64,000 nucleotides of DNA, taken from the NCBI GenBank assembly GCA_964304625.1, contig OZ199838.1:4588001-4652000 (forward strand), in the 5' to 3' direction. The notes beneath the pieces are model-generated. The model was not told the DNA's origin. It saw only the letters and a list, made by a program, of their open reading frames with translations, and did not search any database. The translations under genes were made by a program, and so were the position numbers. The DNA comes from Kudoa neothunni. Its lineage: Eukaryota; Cnidaria. Of the stretch, positions 38,028-48,629 are shown one piece after another (the stretch's first letter is position 1; every line of letters begins with the position of its first letter).

Positions 38028-38636
38028 GAGGCCGTAATTTTCGGTTACAATTGATAAACGTCCAAACGTCGAATTTTTCGAAATATTTTAACATTTTTTA
38101 GGTAAAAATCGAGATAATTCGTCGATTATTTTATGTTTTATTATGGGCAGAAAAATAAGTCGAATTGACAATTATATAGCCAACTTAATGGGTTTAAATA
38201 AGGAAATTGACCCCCTTGCACACCCATATATCAAAATTTATCAACGAAAAACTCCACAGCAAGAGTCGTTGAAATTTTCACTCCCGAGGAATGATAAAAT
38301 GATAGTTCCTGGATTTTAGAGAAAACAACAAATCAAAGTATTCCGTATTGTCTACGATAGACCAAGATTCAGTGCATATACCACTATCACCTACAGTCGT
38401 GGAAATAAATTTCTCAAAATAGAGGAATTTGCGTCAAAGCTATGAAGTGAATATAGCTCCTGAACGAATGAGAATACATAAAATATTATATATTAAAGAA
38501 AAATTTAAAAAAAAATTATAGTTATGTTTATTTCGTTGACATTGAGGTCGATAATAGTGGTTATGCTATGCATGCGCCAGTTTTTTAATGAACGTCGAAT
38601 TTTTTAAAAATAGTCGTTAAAAACTACGGCCCCTAT
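38028..38636. mobile_element. TIR element, unassigned superfamily, with a decayed ORF
   Basis: The left end GAGGCCGTAATTTT and the right end AACTACGGCCCC are inverted repeats; the flanks TATATATA and TATTTATA may be an 8-base duplication. Copy 1 of the host hAT repeat lacks it. Inside, 38143-38445 is open except for one TAG, encoding a basic peptide starting MGRKISRIDNYIANL and containing FRIVYDRPRFSAYTTI. I do not recognise that peptide. Confidence 0.55.
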
Positions 38637-39025
38637 TTATAAATAAGATTTATGCCTATCTTTATTTGGCAAATATCCTCGTAACGAGTTTATTATCAGT
38701 TGTATTTATTATATTTACATTTGTTTCCTTGTAAATGTAGACGACTTTCTTTATGTCCGCGTAATTTTAATAGAAATATTTTTCAAACCTAAAAATAAAT
38801 CAATTATTAAAACTCTTTTTTGAGAAGGGGTGTGAGAACTAAAATGAATCGGGCAGCGCTGAGTCAAAACATTCCCAAATTTAATAAAAAGTCATTAATT
38901 GTTATATTCAATCGCTGAATATTAAGGGAAGATACGTCGAAACAAATTTTATAGCGCACATTTAAAAAAGAACTACCGGGATCTAAAACGAGCGCTGCGC
39001 GTGCGTGCATGCACGCCGTTTAGGG

Positions 39026-39202
39026 CAGGAGTTCCCAACTGGGGGTGCGAACTTTGGCCTCAGTTGATGCGAGATCCGATCAAAATTGAAAATAATCTTG
39101 GATAAATTTTAAGTCAGTTACACCTTATCGTATGTAAAGGGGTGCGAATTTCGTTCTGTCCAAAAATGGGGGTGCGAGTCCAATTTTAGTTGGGAAGCGC
39201 TG
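39026..39202. mobile_element. hAT MITE, 177 bp
   Basis: Starts CAGGAGTTCCCAACTGGGGG and ends TTAGTTGGGAAGCGCTG, flanked by GTTTAGGG and GTTTAGGA, an 8-base duplication with one change. Same family as 19606-19761, in the opposite orientation. Confidence 0.8.
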
Positions 39203-39867
39203 GTTTAGGATTAAATTTTATCGTGCCAATAGCCTCTGCCAAATAAAAACGCGTTAGATGAAAGTAAAGCCATTGAATTGAATAATGAGCATGTTTCTCC
39301 TAAAATTCATAATCATATAACTGATATTTTATAATCCTTGTGCTCGGGAATACCAAGGTGACCTATATCGTGAGCGCCACAAGGTGATCCGTAAGGGGTT
39401 AATGTTGTAAAATGATTGGGGAATTTTTATCTGATTGGTAACCAACAATTTAGTTAAATACAAGAAATGTCAATTTGTCTCTAATTTCTACAGTTCCATA
39501 AAATACATTCGAATTAAACTCGCCTATCGGTGACTTCCACGTTGGAAACATTACGTTAAACACGCGCGCGCAACTAAGAATATCCTTTTAAGGTATTTTA
39601 ATAAAAATCACCCTCGTATAATTCCTATAAAAGTATAAATAAGTTACTTCATCAAAATATGGTAAATTTAGGTTAAATTGGATCCCAGTTCATATTAAGG
39701 TCATAAAATACCAAAAAAATACATGAATAAAATATTCCACTTAAATTTCCTCTGTTGTCAAATAAATTTCATAATATTCTTGCAATTTTGAAAAATATTA
39801 AAACGATTTGAAACTGTAAAACACGCTAACACATCACACCTGTTGCGCACGCAAATACTAAAAAATC
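39203..39867. other. UTP18 upstream region
   Basis: AT-rich spacer that should contain the UTP18 promoter. Nothing else was recognised. Confidence 0.4.
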
Positions 39868-41764
39868 ATGGTATCAAGCGATTCAGATGAAGATTTAGAA
39901 AAAATTGTTTTTGGAGAATCTTCAACTAAAGTTATTGATCTGATAGACAAGGCAAGCAAGCACAGCTACCAGCCTGTCACTCAAGACGATAATCGAAGTG
40001 GTTCTCTTTATGGTTTTGTCCTAGACACCCAAGGATCCCATCTGGGTGAAGCACCAAAAATATTATCAACTGATTTGAAAAAAAATTCTGCATCGAGCGA
40101 TGCACCTTTGTGGCTTGATCCTGATGATGAGAATCTAGAGTAGATTAAAAACTGATTTGTTCATTGATTATTTTAACCCCGCTTCTATAGAGTGAATATT
40201 GTGAACAGAAAACGTCTGAAGAAATTGAGATCGCACAAAGATGAAATAGCTGTGTCCGGTTCACTTTATACAGAAAGATTGAAAACTCAGTTAATTCAAC
40301 CTGTGAATAATGTTGTGTTCTATTTTGCTTCTAGATATGAAGAAATATATGGAAATCCAGCGTGGTCAACAAAAAAAATTGAAAATGGTATTTATTATAA
40401 TTATCGGATTAATTCTATCATAATAATCACATAGATGAGCAACTTGAACTCTTTTTGACAACCACCACCACATTTCCCACCAAAAGATCAAAAAGATCAC
40501 CACATATTTCTTTGCTCCACGTAAAAGATGCAAACAAAAGCTTTTCTGCATCAGGCATTTTGAATGCTGTCGAATTTCATCCCAACTCAACTGTTATATT
40601 GACTGGGGGATTCAACGAACGAGTGGATCTATTCAGAATCGACGGGAAAAAGAATGCTCACATTTCCAGTGTTACTTTGGACAAATTCCCAGTTTACTGT
40701 TCACATTTTAATGGCACGAACGAAGTTGTGGCATCCTCCAGAAAGCCTTATTTCTATGTTCATGATATGGTAAAAAATGTGGGCTCCTTTGAACATAAAA
40801 TTAGAGGTGTGTCATTGTGATATTTGGTTATACAAATAGAATGTCGGGTGTTTATTTGTTTTTTCTGTTAGGAAGACACGAAGAACGTTGGGATAAGTTT
40901 TGGATTTCTACCACAGCGAACTTGATTGCATTCAAAGGTGAAGGTGGTTACATTCCGCTGGTGTGCGCAAAAGTATTTAGTTGAATGTTTAAGCCCTTGT
41001 TTAAAGTAGTTATTGTCTGTGTAGTCGAAGCAATGGGTAGACAATCTTAAGATTAGTGGCACTTTCAATTCCGGGTGTTTCTCCAGTGATGGGAAATTGT
41101 TTTATGCATTTGGAAGTATGGTTGTGTAATGTGACAATGTCAATTTTAATCAGACAATAGATGGAGGAGATGTGTATTGTTGGGATGTTGGTATGAGACG
41201 ATGTGTGTATAGATTTGCTGATGAAGGTTGTTTACGTGGAACTGTCATCGATATCGACAGTACAAATAGTTATATCTCCACAGGGTATCAAATGATTATC
41301 CATCTTAGTACATATATTCGTTTATAGTTCGATAAATGGTGTTGTTAACATATACGACGTGAATCAAGTGCTAAACTACACTAACAATTCATCAAGTGGC
41401 TCACCTAAACCTTTAAAATGCATAACGAATTTAACGACGGCGGTAACAACTGCTAAATTCAGTAGATCGGGGTAAATTCTTTGTGGTTAAAGCTGATAAC
41501 TTACATAATTACTATCTAGAAATATGCTGTTTATAGCTTCGAAACAACTTGATGGATCAGCTCGTGTTGTATGAAATTCAATGTAGGCGATTTAAATTTG
41601 AAGATCTAATTTAGGTGGATCTATCTTCTCAAACGGTTCTCAGTGGATGGCCATCAAAAACCGTAAACATTGGTCGTATTAACAATTGCGATTTCTCCCC
41701 TGACAACCAATGGATGTCGATAGTGAACAATCGTGGTAGGGCACTTCTGTATAGGTATGCTTAG
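39868..41764 (+). CDS. UTP18: UTP18, WD40 component of the SSU processome
   Basis: Nine exons are inferred: 39868-40139, 40191-40387, 40435-40806, 40872-40972, 41031-41120, 41154-41284, 41328-41461 (or 41471), 41520-41569, 41615-41764; about 498 residues against 556 in human. The acidic N-terminus is followed by LWLDPDDENLEV and RKRLKKLRSH with SGSLYTERL, as in UTP18. The WD40 part includes ILNAVEFHPNSTVILTGGFN, HISSVTLDKFPVYCSHF, KPYFYVHDM, GGDVYCWDVGMRRCVYRF, NGVVNIYDVNQ and, at the end, NCDFSPDNQWMSIVNNRGR. UTP18 is a nucleolar U3 snoRNP-associated protein needed for 18S rRNA processing. Exon 7-8 can be joined in two ways; the alignment-favoured join is off by one base. The end may be at 41764 or, with one more splice, 41815. 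Confidence 0.88.
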
Positions 41765-43249
41765 TGAAGTGTGTAGTCAGTGTGTGATAATAGAGTTTTT
41801 AGAATCAGATGTTAGATCAAATTAGATTGGCCAGTAGAAATGTTTTTATGTAAATGGTAATTTTCTGTTTTTTGGAGTTTGTTCTGTCTTTTTCGTATTT
41901 CTTTTGCACGTTGATGAATGAATTGAACTTGTGTGCATTATTGTTAAATTTTCAATTGATGAGAAACAAACTGTAGACTATTATGAGAAATTGCACGTCG
42001 AGTTTGTATAAGTATGATGATAATGAGGTTAGTCGTTTTGTAAGATCATTTTCATAATTTTTCCTGCATTATGTTTTGTACTTTTAATGAATACATATTG
42101 CATTGAAATTTGTGCTACAACGCTATTAGAATACAATTGTATCACCTTTGCTCTCCTAATAATTTAGCTTAGATAAGGAAAACATTCTGCTTTATTAACA
42201 TATCATTTTTCTCGATATTCTCCATTTTTATATTTTCACGATCCAGAATTTATTTTTTAACTGCATTTCTATTAGTTGCACATACGAAATCTGAATATAT
42301 TATAGTTGGCGTTAATTTCTAAAAATTGAGTCTATTTGATCCAGTTAATCATTAAGCGTAATGTTCTATTGCAAGGGTCGGCAACCTATATGACCGAATG
42401 AGCCAATCATTGACGATGAAAAATTTTTTCGACTCTTGGAACCACATTATTAAATATAGGCCCAAAAATCACATTATTTATTCTTGAAATCATATAAAGA
42501 TACGTTTCAGGAATATTCGAGGAAAATTGTCGAATTAGACCATTATTTTAATTATTAATATTTTTAATGTGGAAGGAAATAATGAAAATAAATATACAAT
42601 CGTGAATTTGATTGATTGCTCCAAGCGATATTATAATGCCGTTTTCAATAATTTCTATTACCACATATTAAAAATTCTCCATTTAATCTCTATACAACAA
42701 ATATACGATAAAAAATGGATCTTTGTGAATATTATCGTCAGTAAAGATGAAAATACAACAAAATAGTCTAATCCTTTAATATTAAAAGAATAATTTATTT
42801 TCTGCGTATTTTCAGAAATTTACTGTTTCCATGACATTTTGTATTTTTGTATAGGGTTTACCATGCAGTCAAACTAAGGAATGTTCAATATTGTGACAAA
42901 ATTAATTTCAATGGATAACACTTAATGGAAATGTAAGTATAACTATTTTTATGTAACAAAATTTACCGAGAAAAACTTTAAAACTTGGAAAATTATCAAC
43001 ACGTCCTTAGGTCTAGATTAAAGTTTTAAAAAATCTCTCACATATAAATAAATTAAATGTATTCTGTGTAATACTCGAAAAGTTTATTTTTTAGATTTTT
43101 CAGTTTAATATCAATTTTTATAATAAGAGTATAATTTAAATAACGGTAAAAAATTATTTTTAAATTAACAGGGTGGGGAAAGATGGGAACATTTTGGTTT
43201 GTTGTGCCTCGCTAACTATTTATTGGCCATCATGTGGCTCTCACGATTC
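41765..43249. other. intergenic with a degraded hAT-like element
   Basis: At 42372 CAAGGGTCGGCAACCTATAT followed by GACCGAATGAGCCAATCA reads like a hAT left end, and 43215-43245 (CCATCATGTGGCTCTCACG) like a subterminal part of the other side, but no clean right end is visible. The rest is AT-rich, nothing recognised. Confidence 0.4.
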
Positions 43250-43672
43250 GGACCACTTTGGGCTCCTGGAAACCAGGAACTAAAAAATGTCAATCTTATA
43301 ATTAAGAATTTTTGAAAAATTAGTCTTATTACTTGATTTATCAGCTTAACTTTCACCTAACGCATTTATATTTCCTTAGAAATCGTTAAGTTCACCAGGC
43401 GTTATACCTCCGCAGTCCGATGACATTTTAATCACTTCAAACGAATAAGCTTTAAATCGGGCCGATACAGCAAGAATTCATATTTATAATTTAACAATAC
43501 ATCAGATTCTTAACATCGGGTTTAAATAAAATATTATAATTTTAAAAAATTTAACCAGACAAGAAAGGTAAATCATATGAATAAACGTGAAATTTGATTC
43601 TCGACATTCGATTTTGAACAGAAGAAAAACGGCATCTAATGCAAAGTGGGCTCCTGGATCCCAAAGTGGTCC
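43250..43672. repeat. MITE-like repeat with perfect 13-base inverted ends
   Basis: Left end GGACCACTTTGGG and right end CCCAAAGTGGTCC are exact inverted repeats; the next bases (CTCCTGGA and CTCCTGGAT) also correspond. The interior is non-coding. No target duplication was found. Confidence 0.5.
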
Positions 43673-43727
43673 ATAAAGATTTAATAATTGCAGATGTGTA
43701 GGACCATGTTCAATGAGGAATTCGTAA

Positions 43728-44732
43728 TAAAGTAGGTAATCGGTTTTCCGTACTGACCGATTGTACGTACTTTTACTTTTTCTTCTCTTATACATAATTA
43801 TCAGAGCCAAAACTATTTTCGTAACTTAAGACAGTTTATTTTATGTAATTGAAATTAACAATTACAAACAAAGTAATTTATAAAGTAGTTTTTTATAAAA
43901 AATAGAGATTATCGATTTTACGTAGTTTTCGGCTACAACCCTAATTTTCAAAATCCTTTGTTTTAATTAACTACATCCACGTAAATATCGTAAATAATTT
44001 ATCCAACAAGAAAAGTTTATTATTATCCCATAATTTAAAAACTTGTGAATGAAAGCCGGGAAATCTTTTACATTCTTTGGTATTTTTTATCTCTAACCTA
44101 TTTCTACCTTGAAAACTATTGAAACAATAATGTCTAATTGATCTCCCATGTAAAATAAGTTGGGATTTATTCAAAAGATATATCCTGAAGAAAGGGTCAA
44201 ACAATTTTTATGCTATAGTTTAGAATTGATTAAAGACATTAGAGCCAACAAAATCGATTTATTATAGACGATTAAAATGTAATAAAATAGTTAAATTCAA
44301 AAGAATTTATTACGTTACGAGACTTTATGGTTATAGGTTGCTCCATAATTAAAAAATGATCAATTTTCTTGGATGGCCATTTATACACTCAAAACTGTTG
44401 CCATAATTAGTCGAACAAATTGATTGCTGTTGTTGCGGAATTTTCTACCGGTGTGTTTTACAATTTACATAAAATTATACTATTCAATTAATAAAACAAT
44501 GTCAAATTATTTTAGTATGTATAAATTTTCTAAAATAACTATTGATTTATGTCTGGAACCCAATTCACGTCTAGAAAAAGGATCTAAAATAATTTATGAG
44601 TTAATGTTTTACGTCCATTTCTGAACGGCGTTCAGACTGTCCGTTGATTTGTCGTCCCAAGACTTAATGAGTTTTAAATTTCAGTGGAAATTTACCCATT
44701 TAATTTGAGTAAATTAAGAGAGCAAGAGTGAT

Positions 44733-44769
<37 letters not shown>

Positions 44770-45196
44770 CGTTAAAATAGTACTTTCAAAAGTATTGTTA
44801 ACAACTTTATGTATATCACTGTAGCTCAATTTGTAACAATGAAAATAAATTATATAACGTCATTCATGTATTTTTCAAATAATTCATCACGATAACTATT
44901 CTCCTTCTAAACGAATAATTTTTTCAACGTCCAACTACAAAAGTATTTCGGTTAAAACCACATTATTGAAAATGCTAACAACCTAAATGCATAGCCACCA
45001 GATTTTCTTAAATTTATGTTAAACGGATAAAAGTCTTCCTAATGTTAATAATTGTGAACTTAATTATATTACATCAATACAAAATATTTTAATTGTTCGC
45101 ACACGCATCAAAAGTACGTAAAATCGGTCAGTGATGCATTTTTAGTAACTTTTCTCTAATCCCACAGGGATTATAGAAGATTGATTACCTGCTCTA
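43728..45196. mobile_element. Tc1/mariner-like TIR element, non-autonomous, copy 2
   Basis: Matches 27337-28773 from end to end in the same orientation, with AAGTAGGTAATCGGTTTTCC at the left and GATTGATTACCTGCTCTA at the right. More diverged at its termini than copy 1. It includes a TA microsatellite at 44736-44766. No coding sequence. Confidence 0.65.
44736..44766. repeat. TA dinucleotide microsatellite
   Basis: An uninterrupted alternating AT tract of about 30 bases inside the TIR element copy; the other copy does not have it. Confidence 0.9.
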
Positions 45197-46645
45197 TTTA
45201 GAAGTTATTTGTTTTTATTGAATATTTTCTTTCCATATTTCTATAAATCGTTAAATTGCAAAAAAAAGGAAGTTAGTACAAGATGGTGATTCTCGAAATC
45301 CCATACGCTCCTTCATTATCCATATATTTAAATAAAAAATAGTATACGTCGAATGATAATTTGAAATTTGAAAGTAATAGTGAGTTCCGCGATTAGGAAT
45401 TATATAATTTCTTTGTGTTTTTACCTTAGAAATTTCACTTTATATTATGCATATAATAGTCAAAATTGGTAACACCCAAAGATTATTTACCATGCTAAAG
45501 CCACTCTAAATATTATAATTAGGCTGCATCACCAAAGGATAAACTAGCCATAAAAGAAAGAGACTGATTACAATTTTATAAATAGTTATTAAATATTTAT
45601 TGCTAACAACATTTTAAGAATTCATACCAACTTCTTATTGAGTTTAACAGTCCCGATGATATAATTCCTTAAAAATCCTTAAGTGCGTCAGAAACCCGAT
45701 TATGCAAAAATTGACTCTATCCAATTTTGATATTACTTAGTTTATCCCTATATTTTAAAATTTCCCCCGGCTGAGAACGTGTGTGTTAATGGAATGGATA
45801 ATTTACGGAAGTTCGTTAATTTTTAAAGTTATTTACATTCAAAAAAATTCAATAACAAATTCAATAAATTCTAGAAACAGAGAAAGTTTAATAACAGCCA
45901 ATTTTATACGGTAAAAGTTACAAACTTTAAATAGGAGGTAGTAACGAGCGATAAAAAGTAAATATCCCTAAATTAATTAAATTTTGAAAGTTCATCATAA
46001 ATCGTAAAAACAAATAACCTATCATTTCAATACATGCAAAGGTTAGTCTAGAAGTTTTAAAAAATTCCTCGTAGAGTCTATATTATAGACTCTACAGAGT
46101 AATATAATTATTTCTCCAAGGTAGAGAGTTTAAAAATTATCGTGCTCCAAAAATGATATTAGGTTTGCAAAGAAAATTTAAAAATACTAATTCTTGAGCA
46201 TTTAAAGCATAAACTAAAAGACTTTATTATATGATTCAGTCATACTTTGAGAAAATGCAAAGGGTTGATTCTTTCTCTTAAAAGATTCAATTATAGATGG
46301 AGTGAATAGCCCACCTTGCATTAATGTAATGGTTGGTTATACAAAAGATGTGATCCAAGCTAATGTATTCACAGTACGGCACCACCGCCTTTTAAGCTAT
46401 GACTGGTTGGTTCGAATCAGGCCCGCGTCCATTCATTACAATTAGCCACAAATATCCACCATTTATTTAAGAATATATGTATTAATTTCGAGATAAAAAA
46501 AGTTCAACTTTAATAAGCTAATTTTCACGAAACACGCCCCTAAATACCGAGCGCAGTTTAGCAAAACATTCAAAAAATAGAGCCTTTTCATTAAATAATA
46601 AGTCGAAATAGCTGTTGTAATTCATAATAACGTCGGGAAATTGCG
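45197..46645. other. intergenic
   Basis: AT-rich DNA. Around 46411 GGTTCGAATCAGG looks like a pol III B box, but no convincing tRNA or A box goes with it. The right part is the 3' flank of the EF-hand gene. Confidence 0.4.
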
Positions 46646-47396
46646 TTACTCATTTTGACTCCTATGTCCACTTGATGATGAAGATGGAGAGACAACGATA
46701 TCAAAAGCGTGTGGGTTTTCGGAGATATAGTCGTTGAATTCTTTGCGCGAAAGGGATCCACTTTTGTTTGTATCGATAGAAGCGAACAACTTGTCGACTT
46801 TTTGTTGGTTAAAACCCTCCAGTGACTTTCCCGATAGAATGTGATATAATTTCACCATTCGAAGGAACTCGCCAGGGTCAATAGTTCCACTTTTATTGAT
46901 ATCGTTTAACTCAAAAAGCAGATTCATATTTTTATGTTTATCATGATTTTCGTTGCTAAATCTCAGAGCCGCCATCATAAGGATTTCGTCAGCATCTGCA
47001 AAACACCAACATAAAAATGAAACGTTCCAATATATTAAAATAGAAATATAACAAAAAATTTTGTATTGACAGACTTATAGCTTAACGAAACTCATGTAAA
47101 AATTGTGATAGCCAACTCACACCGAGCAGGCGGCTGATTCTCATAACAATTTAAAATACAGGTTCCATACCCAAAACTCCATTGTGATCGAAATCAAGAA
47201 CATCGAATAATGAAGATGCATCGTCACTATCCAAACCTTCCTCAATCATCAAATTCTCAAACTGAGGTTTGTTAAGAGCGTTCGTCTTCATTCTTTTGAC
47301 AAGGGCTCTCCTTATTTTTTTCAGACAATCCTCACCTATGTTGTATCTGGATGAGATATTTTTGGTTTCTGAAAAGGATTTCTTCTTGAAGAACAT
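46646..47396 (-). CDS. EF-hand calcium-binding protein
   Basis: Two exons on the minus strand, 47396-47171 and 46995-46646, give 191 residues; the join gives DHNGVLDADEIL and so completes an EF-hand loop, which fixes the donor at GTATGG. Three canonical loops are visible: DFDHNGVLDADE, DINKSGTIDPGE and DTNKSGSLSRKE, each with Asp at 1 and Glu at 12. An N-terminal basic segment (FFKKKSFSE) precedes an EF-like helix without a good loop. The C-terminus is Ser-rich (SPSSSSSGHRSQNE). It probably acts as an intracellular calcium sensor; the exact family (calmodulin-like, calbindin-like) is not clear. The start is the ATG at 47396; a longer frame upstream has no ATG. Confidence 0.8.
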
Positions 47397-47562
47397 TTTC
47401 TCTTCGGACAAACCAACAACCAATTAAATAAAAACAATTCTAACTTAGGTGTTTTATTTGTTTTTGCGAGTATTAGGAAAACATTCCCCACAATAACAAC
47501 TGTATTGAGATGGATTGTAGAAAAAATAACAGATTTAAAAAAAAGACACCTCATTCAAACAA

Positions 47563-47697
47563 TTATCTAATGTAACCAAGTTTATTGGAGTATTTGAATC
47601 CACATCTACGATAGAATTTAGCCATAGGTGGCTTCGGCACGATTCTACTCGTTTCAACCATTGTTTTGAACGCAGAATCATGTTCAAACCCCATCAT
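47563..47697 (-). CDS. small hypothetical ORF, 44 residues
   Basis: An ATG-started frame (MMGFEHDSAFKTMVETSR, then KPPMAKFYRRCGFKYSN, ending GYIR). It lies between the EF-hand gene and the LYR-like gene on the same strand, preceded by TTGTTTAG, a possible 3' splice site. It could be a tiny protein, or the last exon of the LYR-like gene. Basic composition; no family recognised. Confidence 0.3.
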   Translation of the reverse strand: MMGFEHDSAFKTMVETSRIVPKPPMAKFYRRCGFKYSNKLGYIR

Positions 47698-47869
47698 TTT
47701 CTAAACAAACATTTATTGTTTAATTACATAAACAGCAAATCGATTCATCTGTGGTTACTCGATGTTGTTCCATGTTGTCATAATACAGGTCCCCCTTGTA
47801 ATCGTATTGATCTATTAAATAACAGATTAAATTCATATCTATGTTGTGAATACAAAAATTTCGTTTTAT

Positions 47870-48151
47870 TTAAAAACTCTCGGCCAAACTATCTATTGAA
47901 GTATACGAACAACAATTACAAGGCCCATAAATTTGTTTTTTCCCTTGAGCAACTAAAATTCGATCGTGATCTTCCACAAACTTTCCTATCACCAAAGGAT
48001 TGGGTTCTTTGGCATATTTTTTTATTTTATATTTAAAGTGATCAACCGAATTGTGAAAAATGTACGAATTCCAAGGTTGATTGCGTCGGAATTCCTTTAG
48101 CGATTTTCGGAAAAGTTTGAGAAGTTTTTCCTCCGACTGCTGTGAAGCCAT
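47870..48151 (-). CDS. LYR-like small protein (possible mitochondrial accessory factor)
   Basis: A 93-residue frame from ATG at 48151: MASQQSEEKLLKLFRKSLKE, then FKYKIKKYAKEPNPLVIGKF and DRILVAQGKKQIYG. The LFRKSLKEFRR start, basic middle and downstream helix resemble LYR-motif proteins such as LYRM4/ISD11 (LYR here is LFR), which bind acyl carrier protein in mitochondria and help assemble iron-sulfur or respiratory complexes. The C-terminal CNCCSYTS may be intron sequence read through, so the true end is not certain. It starts only 75 bases from the oppositely directed gene at 48227. Confidence 0.4.
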   Translation of the reverse strand: MASQQSEEKLLKLFRKSLKEFRRNQPWNSYIFHNSVDHFKYKIKKYAKEPNPLVIGKFVEDHDRILVAQGKKQIYGPCNCCSYTSIDSLAESF

Positions 48152-48226
48152 TGCGAGGATAAATAACCAAGTGTTAGAGTATGCGTGACAGAGAATGTTT
48201 GAAATCCAATATGCGCACGTCACCAA

Positions 48227-48565
48227 ATGGAAGACCGTTTGGGCGCAGAGCCACACTCACCATTCACAATTGCAGTACGCAGATTGTTCGAAGCAATTAA
48301 CAACCAATCCACTGTGAACGAGGTGCTTAATCCTTTGCGAACCAAGCCATACGAAAAACTAGTTGAAGACGTTCAAAAGAGTGCCCACAAAACCAAACTA
48401 ACTATTGTAAATGCCTGCATTATTCTAAAGTACACTCAAACCTTGCGGCCACACGAACAAATGGAACCCGCGCCTATGGATACAACCGAAATCATTAAAG
48501 AACTCGAACAACTGGAGCACGCGTTTGACGTTGTGATTGATAAATGCATACGCTTTCTCTCGTGA
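48227..48565 (+). CDS. single-exon protein, possibly C1D/Rrp47-like
   Basis: A 112-residue, wholly helical-looking frame: MEDRLGAEPHSPFTIAVRRL, then VNEVLNPLRTKPYEKLVEDV, KTKLTIVNACIILKYTQTL, and a C-terminal amphipathic helix ending IDKCIRFLS. The PYEKLVEDVQKSAHKTKLTI segment and the following hydrophobic helix resemble the Sas10/C1D fold (nuclear exosome cofactor Rrp47), but the usual later Arg/Tyr helix is not evident. Head-to-head with the LYR-like gene, tail-to-tail with CWC15, 64 bases away. No intron is needed. Confidence 0.45.
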   Translation: MEDRLGAEPHSPFTIAVRRLFEAINNQSTVNEVLNPLRTKPYEKLVEDVQKSAHKTKLTIVNACIILKYTQTLRPHEQMEPAPMDTTEIIKELEQLEHAFDVVIDKCIRFLS

Positions 48566-48629
48566 GAAGAATTACAAACAAATAATTTAAAAAAACAATT
48601 TTTATGTATATGCATATATATGAGTGTTT

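Larger units (their letters stand above)
36091..38861. mobile_element. hAT-type repeat, copy 2, with two nested insertions
   Basis: Starts CAGGGTTTTCCGATTGGG and ends ATGAATCGGGCAGCGCTG. Flanked by AGTTAAAA on the left and AGTCAAAA on the right, an 8-base target duplication with one change, as expected for hAT. The parts outside the insertions match the 0.9-kb copy at 1504-2418. Two unrelated elements (36718-37927 and 38028-38636) account for the extra length. Confidence 0.8.

Noticed and set aside
46361-46440. tRNA-like segment with a B box
   Set aside because: No A box at the right spacing and no cloverleaf; it could be a SINE scrap.
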